Assembly (NCBI GenBank): GCA_964602715.1
Contig: CAZRSB010000034.1
Coordinates: forward strand, 1 to 20,873
Length of the DNA stretch: 20,873 nucleotides
Source: Natronoplasma sp964602715
Lineage (GTDB): Archaea; Thermoplasmatota; Thermoplasmata; Halarchaeoplasmatales; Halarchaeoplasmataceae
Direction of reading: 5' to 3'
Part shown: piece by piece, positions 7,360 to 15,693 of the stretch
How the letters are laid out: each line of letters begins with the position of its first letter
Numbering within the stretch: position 1 is the stretch's first letter
Notes under the pieces: generated by a model
Databases searched by the model: none
What the model was told of the DNA's origin: nothing
What the model saw: the letters and a program-made list of their open reading frames with translations, nothing else
Made by a program: the position numbers and the translations under genes

Positions 7360-7456
7360 AGTGAGCTATAAAGCTAAAGAAAGAGCTAGGGATAGGATAA
7401 CTTACATGGAATCATTTTTCGATAGGCTTAAGGAAGAGATAGAAGGGAGAAAATAG
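7346..7456 (+). CDS. Possible small protein overlapping the end of the DP1 gene
   Basis: A reading frame opens with GTG at 7346 (or GTG at 7361), overlaps the DP1 stop and ends with TAG at 7454-7456, giving 31-36 residues. The product would be highly charged and helical (KAKERARDRITYMESFF, DRLKEEIEGRK). Most of this otherwise gene-free stretch between DP1 and pirin is thus open, with an amphipathic composition like the neighbouring proteins. There is no clear Shine-Dalgarno sequence, and an internal ATG at 7406 is also possible. I do not recognise it. It could be a real microprotein, a decayed C-terminal extension of DP1, or chance. Confidence 0.3.
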   Translation: MILIEVSYKAKERARDRITYMESFFDRLKEEIEGRK

Positions 7457-7518
7457 CCTCAAAACGATAACAAAAAAATAAAGTAATACATTCACTATTA
7501 AAGCAAAGGCAGGGTAAA

Positions 7519-8259
7519 ATGGAAAAAAAGAAAATAACTCCAGATAGGAAAAAAGAGGGTGCGGGAGCCAACATATATAGATTGTTTCCTTCATCTGACA
7601 CCAATCATCTAGATCCATTCGTTCTATTCGACGAATTTATGGTAGAACCTGATAAAGGATTTCCAATGCATAAACACGCTGGATTTGAGGCAATAACTTA
7701 CATAATCGAAGGTGAATTTCGTCACAGGGATGACCTTGGCAATGATTCAATTGTTGGTAAGAATGGTATTCAAAAATTTACCGCAGGTAAAGGCATCGAG
7801 CATTCTGAGATGCCTGAAGGAGATGAAAAGACACATGGATTTCAACTTTGGGTGAATTTACCGAGAGGGAAGAAAAATGTAGAGCCAAATTATGAAAGGA
7901 TCCAGAGTGAATATTTACCTGAAACAAAAGATGGAAAAGCGAGGATAAGAACAATAATAGGAGAAGTTTCGCCAGTAAATCTAGAAACCACTATAGTTTA
8001 TCAAGATATTAATCTAGAAAAAAATAGTTTTACCTCTATCGATATACCTGAGCAGTACAATGGATTTTTGTATGTGTATGCTGGTGAGATCATAATTGAG
8101 ACTAATGAAAAAGATATGAATGTCTCGCATAGAGAAGGTTTTATCTTTGAGGATGGAGAAAGAGTTTCAATAGGTTCTGATTCGGAATCAAAGATTATAG
8201 TACTGTCTGGACAACCTATAGGAGACGATATAAGATTAGAAGGATCAGTCGTTCGTTGA
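7519..8259 (+). CDS. Pirin-family bicupin protein
   Basis: A 246-residue cupin of the pirin family. Bacterial and human homologues bind iron and have been linked to transcription control or quercetin dioxygenase activity. The N-terminal cupin has all metal ligands: H51 and H53 (MHKHAGFEAITYIIEG), and H95 and E97 (KGIEHSEMP). The second cupin (about 150-240) lacks these residues, as is usual. Length fits the family. The ATG is the first in frame; AGGCAGGG about 8 nt before it may be a weak ribosome-binding site. It converges with the heliorhodopsin gene, with 12 bp between stop codons. The physiological role in archaea is not known. Confidence 0.92.
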   Translation: MEKKKITPDRKKEGAGANIYRLFPSSDTNHLDPFVLFDEFMVEPDKGFPMHKHAGFEAITYIIEGEFRHRDDLGNDSIVGKNGIQKFTAGKGIEHSEMPEGDEKTHGFQLWVNLPRGKKNVEPNYERIQSEYLPETKDGKARIRTIIGEVSPVNLETTIVYQDINLEKNSFTSIDIPEQYNGFLYVYAGEIIIETNEKDMNVSHREGFIFEDGERVSIGSDSESKIIVLSGQPIGDDIRLEGSVVR

Positions 8260-8271
8260 GTGAATAAAAGA

Positions 8272-9033
8272 TCAACCAGCCAAAGTTCCCGAGAAAACCT
8301 GCCAGGCTAGGGCTGATTTAGCTACGAGACTGAGAACGATGTATATCTTCTCCCCATAAAGATAGTCTTTCCATTTACCCACTTTCTTATATTGTAATAC
8401 CTGATTTACAGCGAAGATATTGAAGAAGATGGCTATAGATACAAATATCCATATCACAAAACTTGGAACATCCGTAGCCTGGGCCGTGGCTGTTAGAAGT
8501 CTTATAGCGATAGCAATCCAAGGAGCTATACCTGCTATGCATCCAAATATAAACGGCGTCCAAACAACTTTTTCTGTTTTCTGATTGTGTGTTTCCATAA
8601 GCCATCCAAAGAGAATCATAGAAGCATTGACCAAAAATAATACGATCAAAAATCCAAGATCAGTAATACCTACTAACATCGCAATTACAACTATCATCAA
8701 AGAACTGCTAAAAGAATACTCTATCCATCTTGCTCTATTTATGTGATTCTTTAAATTCTTTTTATACCAATTGAAACCAAATGTAGAAACTACAAGATGA
8801 GCAAAGGCAGACATAAAAAGAAATGCAGCAACTGTAGGACCTATCTGAAGATCAAAAAGTACCTCTGTACCCATCTCTTCCGTTCCTGGTGGACCTCTAA
8901 GATAAGAACTAGTTACTGAAATCGCAAAATCCGTACTCAAATATAACATAAATACACCCTGGATAAAGTGTAGAACTGCCATGACTCCATTAAATTTTTT
9001 TAGATTTTTAAATTTTTCTTCGTCTTTGTTCAT
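8272..9033 (-). CDS. Heliorhodopsin (retinal-binding seven-helix photoreceptor)
   Basis: A 253-residue membrane protein of the heliorhodopsin family, distant relatives of type-1 rhodopsins with inverted membrane topology (N-terminus inside) and no pump activity in most tested members. The helix 7 retinal lysine is K239 in SLVAKSALAWQVFSGTL. The Schiff-base counterion is E105 in RWIEYSFSSSLM (helix 3). The pocket histidines are H22 (VLHFIQ) and H79 (FAHLVVS). The conserved stretches NASMILFGWL (helix 4) and FGCIAGIAPWI (helix 5) match family members such as 48C12 and the Thermoplasmatales protein as I remember them, and seven hydrophobic helices can be counted. I chose the ATG at 9033 because GAGGGAG lies just upstream; ATG 9048 and TTG 9096 are alternatives. 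A TATA box at about 9067-9075 gives it its own promoter despite following the carbamoyltransferase gene. Confidence 0.95.
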   Translation of the reverse strand: MNKDEEKFKNLKKFNGVMAVLHFIQGVFMLYLSTDFAISVTSSYLRGPPGTEEMGTEVLFDLQIGPTVAAFLFMSAFAHLVVSTFGFNWYKKNLKNHINRARWIEYSFSSSLMIVVIAMLVGITDLGFLIVLFLVNASMILFGWLMETHNQKTEKVVWTPFIFGCIAGIAPWIAIAIRLLTATAQATDVPSFVIWIFVSIAIFFNIFAVNQVLQYKKVGKWKDYLYGEKIYIVLSLVAKSALAWQVFSGTLAG

Positions 9034-9066
9034 TATCTCCCTCAGCATATAAGATAGTAGTTTGAA

Positions 9067-9075
9067 TATATATAA
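9067..9075 (-). promoter_or_regulatory. TATA box of the heliorhodopsin gene
   Basis: On the - strand TTATATATA lies in the 66-bp gap after the carbamoyltransferase stop codon. Transcription would begin near 9047, leaving a leader of about 14 nt with a Shine-Dalgarno sequence before ATG 9033. This implies light-receptor expression can be controlled separately from the upstream gene. Confidence 0.5.
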
Positions 9076-9099
9076 TTTATTTTTATTGCTGTTCAAATT

Positions 9100-10761
9100 T
9101 TATTTTCGAACTATAAGATATTTTCCGATTGCGAGTGCATCTAGACCTATCTTTTCAAAAGAGTCTAGTGCTTCAATAGGATTACAAACTATCGGATCTC
9201 CATGAAGATTGAAACTCGTATTCAACACTCCACCTATCCCTGTTTTCTGTTCAAAATTTTTGATCATCTTATGATATCTTTCGTTATCATTTTTTCCGAT
9301 TATCTGAGGTCTACAGGTTCCATCTACGTGAATTGCAGAATAGAGATCCTCCTTTCCTTTTTCAGTGACATCAAAAGACATAGTCATAAATCTATTCAGA
9401 TAGCTATTTCGAAGATATGTATCATTATACTCATTCAATATAGTTGGAGAAAAAGGTTGAAAAGGTTCTCTTCCTAATTTTTTATTAAGTCTTTCTTTCA
9501 CCATCTTTTTTGATGGATCAGCTATTATAGATCTATTACCAAGAGCTCTGGGACCATACTCCATCTCATCTTGAAATATACCGATGATGTTTTCTTCTTT
9601 TAGTAGAGTAGATATTTTATCATATCTTATGGATCTTTTCAAAAATTCGAGCCCTAAATCGTCTCTTTTTTCAATTTTACCCTTAACTTTTTCCAATTCG
9701 TATTTTGGTCCTAAATAGACGTTTTTAAGATCTTTTTTCCAATCCCACTTATATCTATTCTTTCCATTCTTATCCCACTTCACTCCTGAATTCAAATGTG
9801 TTGCTGCACCTAATGCTAACCCACCATCACCCATATGAGGAAAAACATATACATCCTCAAAATTTTCTTTGATGATCTTATTGACTTTTACATTCTGAGC
9901 GACCCCTCCAGAAAAACATATCTTATCTTTAAAACTGTCAGGTATACTCTTTTCCTTCTTTATATTGGTACATAATTCGTCTATCATATTCTCGAGATGT
10001 TTCTGAGCTGAGGCTGCAATTTTAACGGCTCTTTGCCAAAATTCATGATCTTTCTTTTTCTTTCTTAAAACTTCCTTATATTCATCTTTTTTATTCAAAG
10101 AGAGATCCACTTTTTTTGATAACATCTTCATAGATTCAGAACCCGTCTTTTCAAGATAGTTTTTAAAACTCAAACCATTGATTTCGATACAGTCTGAAAA
10201 ATCAATTAGCTCGCTTCCTTCATGATAAGCAGATAAAGCCATTATCTTGCCCTCATGTCTCATAGAAAGAAAACCTAACATCTCCGTTATCGAGGCGTAA
10301 AAGTCACCTGCTGAGTCAAGATAGGATGACTCCGCTATTTTTGTCAATCTATCCTCAAATCCCAGATACACACCAGAAGAAAGCCCATCACCAGCAGCGT
10401 CTATCGTTAAAACAATTGATCCATCCCAACCAGACGTAAAGTAGGCCCCTGAGGCATGAGCTAAGTGATGTGGAACTGTAACAATTTCAGGTGTTTTTCG
10501 GCTGAATACTTTTTCAATACCATTTTTTAGTTGTAAAAGTCTCTTTCTTCTTCTGTATATGCCCGCTACTGCAACTTTTTCTATCTCTTCTAAATCGATA
10601 TTTGATATCTCTAGTGTCTTATTTATAGATCTTTCAGGAAATCCTCTACAGTATTTTTTTCTGGTCAAACGTTCTTCATTTATCGCATGAATCCGATCTT
10701 CGGTGATTAGCGCTGCTCCTGCATCATGACCATCGTGGACTCCAAGTATAGCAGACATCAT
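9100..10761 (-). CDS. NodU/CmcH/TobZ-family O-carbamoyltransferase
   Basis: A 553-residue carbamoyltransferase. Family members move a carbamoyl group from carbamoyl phosphate (via a carbamoyl-adenylate) to a hydroxyl of a sugar, antibiotic or other small molecule. The N-terminal Kae1/YrdC-like ASKHA domain starts at GVHDGHDAGAAL (7-18), with metal histidines H98 and H102 in PHHLAHA. FSGGVAQN (283-290) and HMGDGG (309-314) are ATP-site motifs. The C-terminal domain carries YGPRALGNRSI (402-412) and NTSFN (514-518). Length matches NodU/TobZ (about 550-590). ATG 10761 (or 10758) lies about 24 nt from a TATA-like box, so the mRNA is probably leaderless. The acceptor is unknown: no glycosyltransferase or biosynthetic cluster is adjacent. 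It lies immediately upstream of heliorhodopsin on the same strand. Confidence 0.92.
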   Translation of the reverse strand: MMSAILGVHDGHDAGAALITEDRIHAINEERLTRKKYCRGFPERSINKTLEISNIDLEEIEKVAVAGIYRRRKRLLQLKNGIEKVFSRKTPEIVTVPHHLAHASGAYFTSGWDGSIVLTIDAAGDGLSSGVYLGFEDRLTKIAESSYLDSAGDFYASITEMLGFLSMRHEGKIMALSAYHEGSELIDFSDCIEINGLSFKNYLEKTGSESMKMLSKKVDLSLNKKDEYKEVLRKKKKDHEFWQRAVKIAASAQKHLENMIDELCTNIKKEKSIPDSFKDKICFSGGVAQNVKVNKIIKENFEDVYVFPHMGDGGLALGAATHLNSGVKWDKNGKNRYKWDWKKDLKNVYLGPKYELEKVKGKIEKRDDLGLEFLKRSIRYDKISTLLKEENIIGIFQDEMEYGPRALGNRSIIADPSKKMVKERLNKKLGREPFQPFSPTILNEYNDTYLRNSYLNRFMTMSFDVTEKGKEDLYSAIHVDGTCRPQIIGKNDNERYHKMIKNFEQKTGIGGVLNTSFNLHGDPIVCNPIEALDSFEKIGLDALAIGKYLIVRK

Positions 10762-10777
10762 AAAAGTAAACTAAAGG

Positions 10778-10788
10778 ATAAAATAAAA
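10778..10788 (-). promoter_or_regulatory. TATA-like box of the carbamoyltransferase gene
   Basis: On the - strand the T/A-rich stretch TTTTATTTTAT is centred about 23 nt before the ATG at 10761, consistent with a leaderless start. The region 10762-10868 also serves the divergent M14 hydrolase gene. Confidence 0.4.
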
Positions 10789-10836
10789 ACTCTTTCTTCG
10801 TTAAAACTTATCAAAGAGAAAAACAAGCAACAGTAA

Positions 10837-10846
10837 CTATAATATA
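10837..10846 (+). promoter_or_regulatory. TATA box of the aspartoacylase-like gene
   Basis: CTATAATATA is centred 27 nt before the ATG at 10869. This supports a leaderless start there rather than the TTG at 10854. Confidence 0.5.
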
Positions 10847-10868
10847 ACCTCGATTGAGATTTCATGAT

Positions 10869-11645
10869 ATGAAAAAGACTTTGATCACTGCTGGAATCCA
10901 CGGCTCAGAGATAGGAGCCGTGATGATAGCGCACGAAATAAAAGGATGGGCGGATAGCAAAGACCTGAAAAATGTAGAGGTACTGCCAAATGTCAATTTG
11001 GAAGCTATAGAAAACAAACAACGAGAAAATCCCAGAGATGGAAAAGATCTAAATCGTATCTTCCCTGGAGACAAAAAAGGAAGTAAATCAGAACAGATAG
11101 CTCATAGACTTTTTGAAAAAGCGAAAGATTTCGACCGGATAATCGATCTACATACATACGGAAAGAACAGCTGGTGTATACCGTATATGCTCACTGACTT
11201 AAGCAAAGATTATAACAAGAAGTTTTGCAAAAAAATAGGATTGAAAAATGCAGTTCAAACAGGCGGGACTAGTTCTCAACTATTCCTAGAAACCTCTAAC
11301 CTAGGAATCCCTTCAATGATAATAGAGGCAGGAGGTGCTGAAAGATACAGAGAAGAAATCAAAGAGGTGAAAAAAGCTGTTCTAAATTACATATTAGAGG
11401 ATGATAGTAAACTGAACGATTACGAACCTCGATATTTTGATGACTATGAAAGGATCATACCAGAGTTTGAAGGGTACTTTGAACCAGAAAAAAAGCCGGG
11501 AGATGAAATCAGTGAGAATGAAGTAATCGGGACAATTGAAGGAAAAGAAATAAAGGCTGATTTTTCAGGTTTTATTCTGGGAGCGAAGGTACCCAGTAAA
11601 TATGACCCTGAAGAAGAGAGCATAGCAGTTATAGCAAAAATCTGA
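10869..11645 (+). CDS. Succinylglutamate desuccinylase/aspartoacylase-family zinc hydrolase (M14-like)
   Basis: A 258-residue zinc-dependent amidohydrolase or carboxypeptidase-like enzyme. Zinc ligands H11 and E14 (AGIHGSEIG) and H95 (IDLHTYG), and the catalytic glutamate E153 (MIIEAGGAE), are all present. The substrate-binding stretch NPRDGKDLNRIFPG (54-67) is characteristic. A C-terminal all-beta domain (about 175-258) ends the protein, as in aspartoacylase-like members. The substrate (an N-acyl amino acid, a peptide or another amide) cannot be read from sequence. The ATG at 10869 is chosen over the TTG at 10854 because of the TATA spacing. The gene converges with the GAN nuclease gene, with only 8 bp between the ends. 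Confidence 0.88.
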   Translation: MKKTLITAGIHGSEIGAVMIAHEIKGWADSKDLKNVEVLPNVNLEAIENKQRENPRDGKDLNRIFPGDKKGSKSEQIAHRLFEKAKDFDRIIDLHTYGKNSWCIPYMLTDLSKDYNKKFCKKIGLKNAVQTGGTSSQLFLETSNLGIPSMIIEAGGAERYREEIKEVKKAVLNYILEDDSKLNDYEPRYFDDYERIIPEFEGYFEPEKKPGDEISENEVIGTIEGKEIKADFSGFILGAKVPSKYDPEEESIAVIAKI

Positions 11646-11653
11646 TACCGATA

Positions 11654-13078
11654 TCATCGAAGTTGGGTTTTAACCATCCTCTCAACTTCATCTAAAAATT
11701 CTTCTTCCTTATCATATGGTATCAACGCGCCTGCAGCGATATCATGACCACCACCTTCTCCCCCAACCTTTTTAGAACATTCTGACATTACAGAAGATAG
11801 ATCTAAACCATTATCTACTAGTTGTTTTGTGCCTCTAGAAGATACTTTTATCCCCTCTCTCTCTTCGGACTCTGCAAAGGCGAAGATGGGTAATCCTCTA
11901 TCTACATCTCCAGAGTTAAGGACCATCCCTGCTACAGTACCTATCACAGTGTCCGGAATTTCGTTTTCACCGTGGAAAAATTGAATCATATCTCTTTCTT
12001 CAACTCCAGTGGATTCTACATGATCCAAACAATCTACTAATATCTTCTGATGTCCTTTTAATAGGGACTTAGCTTTCTTTAAATATTTCTCCCTGTCACC
12101 CAAACAAACCTTCAATCCTATATTTCCTTTTTTATATCTCCCACAAGAATTCAACAGAGTAGAAAATTCTTTTGCTTCGTGCAAAATACTACCCTCTTCA
12201 TCTTCTGGGAAAGTATATACCTCTCCTACAAGGCTATCAACGTAATCGGGAGGGAAACCACGGTCTAGCATCCTATCAGCTAGTGCTGATAATATCTTTC
12301 TTTTTTCCTCTTTTGAAAGGTCGATCCAAGTCCTCCATTTTCCGTCCTCTTTAAGAGTTATTTCGTTTTCTACCAAAAAATTGGTGCAGGCGGACTCATC
12401 GCCTGTCAATCCAGGAAGGAGAGGATCTGAAGCATATTCTAAAAGTTTCGGTAAAGGTCTGCTCTCAATACCATATAAAGTGGTATCGATTCTTTTTTTT
12501 ACTTTACCGGCTTCTATACCCTCCATCAATATCTCTCGATTTTTTCCTATTAACCTATTTTCTTCGGACGCCTGGAGATCACCAACCGCACCAACAACGG
12601 CAAGCTTACTCAAGTCAATATTTCGAGAATCCATCGCTCTAGCTACAAGATAAGTAGTGCCAGCACCAGATATCTCTTTAGCACCATCCAAACCAAAGCG
12701 ATGAGGATTCAATTCTAAGATAGAAGTTTGATGATAATTCAGTATATTACCTCTTTTCTCAAGTGGAACTGAATCAATTTCTCCTTGAGGTTCATGATGG
12801 TCAGTAATAACGCAATTTAAACCTTCTAGATCTTTTAATTGACCGCTACCTAGGTCAGTGAACCAAATCATGTCCTGATTAAAAGACTTCTTTAAGTTTT
12901 CTATCTGACTTACATCGAGCTGCTTAACAAATTTCACTTCAGTTTTTATATCCGCTCTCTTCAACACTTTAAAAGCTATACTCGCCGAAGTTATACCGTC
13001 AGCATCGATATGAGACACGATTTTTACGCTATCACATGAAGAGATTTCATTCGCAATCTGTTTGGCCTTTTCTATCAC
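11654..13078 (-). CDS. DHH-family single-strand exonuclease, GAN/RecJ-like
   Basis: A 474-residue archaeal RecJ homologue. GAN, the GINS-associated nuclease, degrades single-stranded DNA 5'-3' and in euryarchaea joins the CMG-like replisome as a Cdc45 counterpart; related proteins act on RNA. Motifs in order: HIDADG (23-28), TDLGSG (74-79), DHH (93-95), GAVGD (163-167) and the DHHA1 motif GGGHDIAAGA (442-451). All metal-binding positions appear intact, so this is a nuclease rather than an inactivated Cdc45. The start is GTG at 13078, which sits 28 nt from a TATA-like box; no in-frame ATG is available before the first motif. It shares a divergent promoter region with the large regulator gene. 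Confidence 0.9.
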   Translation of the reverse strand: MIEKAKQIANEISSCDSVKIVSHIDADGITSASIAFKVLKRADIKTEVKFVKQLDVSQIENLKKSFNQDMIWFTDLGSGQLKDLEGLNCVITDHHEPQGEIDSVPLEKRGNILNYHQTSILELNPHRFGLDGAKEISGAGTTYLVARAMDSRNIDLSKLAVVGAVGDLQASEENRLIGKNREILMEGIEAGKVKKRIDTTLYGIESRPLPKLLEYASDPLLPGLTGDESACTNFLVENEITLKEDGKWRTWIDLSKEEKRKILSALADRMLDRGFPPDYVDSLVGEVYTFPEDEEGSILHEAKEFSTLLNSCGRYKKGNIGLKVCLGDREKYLKKAKSLLKGHQKILVDCLDHVESTGVEERDMIQFFHGENEIPDTVIGTVAGMVLNSGDVDRGLPIFAFAESEEREGIKVSSRGTKQLVDNGLDLSSVMSECSKKVGGEGGGHDIAAGALIPYDKEEEFLDEVERMVKTQLR

Positions 13079-13101
13079 AGCTTTTAGACAAACTTCTGCA
13101 C

Positions 13102-13110
13102 TAAATAAAT
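13102..13110 (-). promoter_or_regulatory. TATA box of the GAN nuclease gene
   Basis: On the - strand ATTTATTTA is centred about 28 nt before the GTG start codon at 13078, which suggests a leaderless GTG-initiated mRNA. Confidence 0.45.
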
Positions 13111-13169
13111 CTTATCTTTAGGTTTGACTCGGTTTTTTAGCCTATTTAAGGTCAGATCATAGAAAAACT

Positions 13170-13178
13170 ACATATATC
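13170..13178 (+). promoter_or_regulatory. TATA box of the regulator-thiamine operon
   Basis: ACATATATC is centred about 29 nt before the ATG at 13203, supporting that start rather than the TTG at 13197. It is the only clear promoter before the four-gene run ending at 18267, although weaker internal boxes exist. Confidence 0.45.
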
Positions 13179-13202
13179 ATTTCTTTCTAACAACTATTGC
13201 AC

Positions 13203-15683
13203 ATGGATACAAATTTTACCGCTAAGGAGAAGGTGCTCGTACATATCCTCAACAATTCAGGTGATAAAGAAGCCTACGCACTCCCAGAAGAAGTTACCCA
13301 AGAAGGCATAGCAAAAAGTGTGGGTCTTAAGCAAAACACAGTATCCTATGCCGTAAGAAAATTAGTAGAAGAAGAGTTACTTAATGAAAAAACACGGAGA
13401 ATCAAAGGTAAAAAGCAAAAAAGAAAAGCATACTTTTTGACAGATGAAGGGATAAAAGAGGCTAAAAAGACAAAGGAAAAGATTGCCGAGGCTGAAGTAA
13501 AAGTCGAGTACGGGGGGCAAAAAAAAGTAATCAAAATTGGAGAAATTAATGCTTTCTTCCAGACCAATTTCTCCTATCTAGAGATCCTAAAAGTTGTCGA
13601 GAAAGAAGGGTTTTTTAATATAGAAAAAGATGACGATGGTGAAGACAGGTCATATCACAATCTCTTTTACAACAAACCAAAAGTTGAGCAAGATTCTATA
13701 CCTGAACTGAAAAAAGTCATAGAGTTGATTGAAAATGATAAAAAAATCATTTCAATCAAAGGAAGCAAAGAATCTGGTAAAACGACTTTGCTCAGCGAAC
13801 TAGCAGAAAAAAGGCAAAGCCAGAGAGATGTCTTTTACTTTAAAGTTCAGGATTGGCACGATCCTATGCATTTTTGGTTAAATATTTCAAATTTTCTTAA
13901 AAAATGTGGACAGCATCGTCTATCTTCTTACATAAAATCCGCTGATGAGATGAACAGGAGAGAATGGTTAAACAACCTTGTTGAAGATATAAAGAATACA
14001 GAAGCTCTTCTTATCTTAGATGATTTGGATAAAAACAAGCAGATATATAAGATAGTGAAAGATATCGTATATTTGAAAGTGGATGATTCACCTCTTCTAT
14101 TATTATATTCTAAAACTTCAGATGAAGATGAAATATCATTTGAGAGTGAAACGTCTATAACACTTCAATCATCTTTTGATACACTTGAAAACTTCAAAGA
14201 TTATTATGATGCAAGCAAAGATATCGATTCCCTAATGGATTTATTGGGAAATTATGTTACTGATGAGGAATTTTGGTCTCTTGCTTTACTCTCAGTTTTA
14301 AGAGAAGCAGTAGAAAAAAGTGCGGTTACTCAACTGAGACCTGTTACATCTAAAATGGTGGACAATTTAGTGAAAACACCTATGATAAAGATCACAACTG
14401 ATAACAAAATCATGCTCCATTCAAGAGTCAAGGAAGTTATAACCGAAGAATTGAATATGGATGAAAAAAGATGGCTTCATGAGATTGCTTTCGAGCATTA
14501 TTCTAATAAACCTGAGAAAAAAGTTCCCTCCATCATAGAGGAACTTTATCATATCATAGGGGCAAGAAAAAATGACCTTTTCGAAGAAAAACTCAAAACT
14601 TACGAAAACGATCTCCTTTGTTCAGGATTTTATCACTCGATCCTCCATCTTATAGAAAAATTAGAGAAAAGTGATAGTTCAAATTATACAAAATATATCA
14701 AAGCAGAGGCTTTTAGAAAAATAGAGGAGCATGAAAAAGCTATATCAATTTACAATGAGATAATCAAAGAGTCAAGTGACCGAGAACTTATAGTTAAATC
14801 TTATATAGGCAAAGCTTCAGCCGAAGTTGGAACAGGAGAACTCGACTTGGCAGAAGAATCATATTTAGAGGCCAAGGATATAAGCGATGATTTAGAGTCA
14901 GACTTAAAAGGAAATAAATTGAAAAGGGATATCTTATATAAGTTAGGATCGCTCTTGAACGATAAAAAAGAACACAAAAAGGCACAAAAAATACTCTCAA
15001 AAGTCATCGATATGACCGATAATGATCATTCCATATTAACAAATTCTCACTTCATGCTAGCTAGGATCAAAAAATTGAATGGAGATTGGGAAGATTCAAT
15101 CTCATATTTTCAGAAAGGATTAGAGCATTGGAAGCAGATAAAAGGGACTTATCAAAGAGTTGGAGGCTTAAAAGAAATAGGAGCATTATACTCTATTTTA
15201 CGCGAGTTAAAGAATGCAGAAGATTATTTGAAAGAAGCGGTTGAAACTTCAGAGAGATTCGGTTATTACGATCTCAAAGCATCAGCATCATTATCTCTCA
15301 CTGAATGTTATCTAGAAAAGGGAGATTTAGAAAGAGCAGTTAATACAGCAAAAGAAGCTAGAGACCTGTTTGATGAGTTAGGTCACGATAAGCCAAGAGC
15401 TTTTGCCCATAACTTACTGAGCAAAACGTACATGATGCAGGGGAATCTCGATGAAGCAGAGCGTGAATTGACTAAGGCGATCTCAATATACCAAAGAAAA
15501 GGATTATCTTATCGACTAGGACTTGCCTATTTTTCATTGGCTAAGATACAGGAAAAAAAAGAAAACAAGCAAGGAGTTGCTGAAAACTATAGAAAGGCTA
15601 TACTTTCATTTTCAGGGAGTGGAGCCAGCTGGATGGCTGAAGAAGTAGAGAAAGAAATGGAAAATATACCTCTCTCCATGTGA
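13203..15683 (+). CDS. Winged-helix/P-loop NTPase/TPR regulator (STAND-like)
   Basis: An 826-residue multidomain protein. Residues 1-90 form a MarR-like winged helix (EEVTQEGIAKSVGLKQNTVS is the HTH; KRKAYFLTDEGIKEAKK ends the wing). A linker leads to a P-loop NTPase, with Walker A GSKESGKT at 187-194 and Walker B LLILDDLD at 269-276. A helical segment follows. From about 480 to the end I count some eight TPR-like repeats, such as AEAFRKIEEHEKAISIYNEI, ASLSLTECYLEKGDLERAV and AHNLLSKTYMMQGNLDEAE. This order is that of STAND-type signalling ATPases, in which ligand or partner binding to the repeats drives an NTPase switch, here tied to DNA binding. No sensor domain of known type is visible. 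The stop is 10 bp before the HypE-like gene, so it probably leads that operon. The ligand and targets are unknown. Confidence 0.85.
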   Translation: MDTNFTAKEKVLVHILNNSGDKEAYALPEEVTQEGIAKSVGLKQNTVSYAVRKLVEEELLNEKTRRIKGKKQKRKAYFLTDEGIKEAKKTKEKIAEAEVKVEYGGQKKVIKIGEINAFFQTNFSYLEILKVVEKEGFFNIEKDDDGEDRSYHNLFYNKPKVEQDSIPELKKVIELIENDKKIISIKGSKESGKTTLLSELAEKRQSQRDVFYFKVQDWHDPMHFWLNISNFLKKCGQHRLSSYIKSADEMNRREWLNNLVEDIKNTEALLILDDLDKNKQIYKIVKDIVYLKVDDSPLLLLYSKTSDEDEISFESETSITLQSSFDTLENFKDYYDASKDIDSLMDLLGNYVTDEEFWSLALLSVLREAVEKSAVTQLRPVTSKMVDNLVKTPMIKITTDNKIMLHSRVKEVITEELNMDEKRWLHEIAFEHYSNKPEKKVPSIIEELYHIIGARKNDLFEEKLKTYENDLLCSGFYHSILHLIEKLEKSDSSNYTKYIKAEAFRKIEEHEKAISIYNEIIKESSDRELIVKSYIGKASAEVGTGELDLAEESYLEAKDISDDLESDLKGNKLKRDILYKLGSLLNDKKEHKKAQKILSKVIDMTDNDHSILTNSHFMLARIKKLNGDWEDSISYFQKGLEHWKQIKGTYQRVGGLKEIGALYSILRELKNAEDYLKEAVETSERFGYYDLKASASLSLTECYLEKGDLERAVNTAKEARDLFDELGHDKPRAFAHNLLSKTYMMQGNLDEAERELTKAISIYQRKGLSYRLGLAYFSLAKIQEKKENKQGVAENYRKAILSFSGSGASWMAEEVEKEMENIPLSM

Positions 15684-15693
15684 TACAAGTGAT

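Noticed and set aside
8272..9033. Calling the retinal protein a proton-pumping type-1 rhodopsin
   Set aside because: The helix 3 and helix 7 sequences are those of heliorhodopsin, and the DTD/DTE-type pump motif is absent.
10854..10868. TTG as the start of the M14 hydrolase (similar TTG extensions at 4521, 5890, 9096, 13197 and 16647)
   Set aside because: In each case an ATG a few codons downstream fits the TATA or Shine-Dalgarno spacing and the family N-terminus better.
11654..13078. Calling the DHH protein an inactive Cdc45-like factor
   Set aside because: DHH, the N-terminal DADG, the GAVGD motif and the C-terminal GGGH are intact, so a nuclease is more likely.
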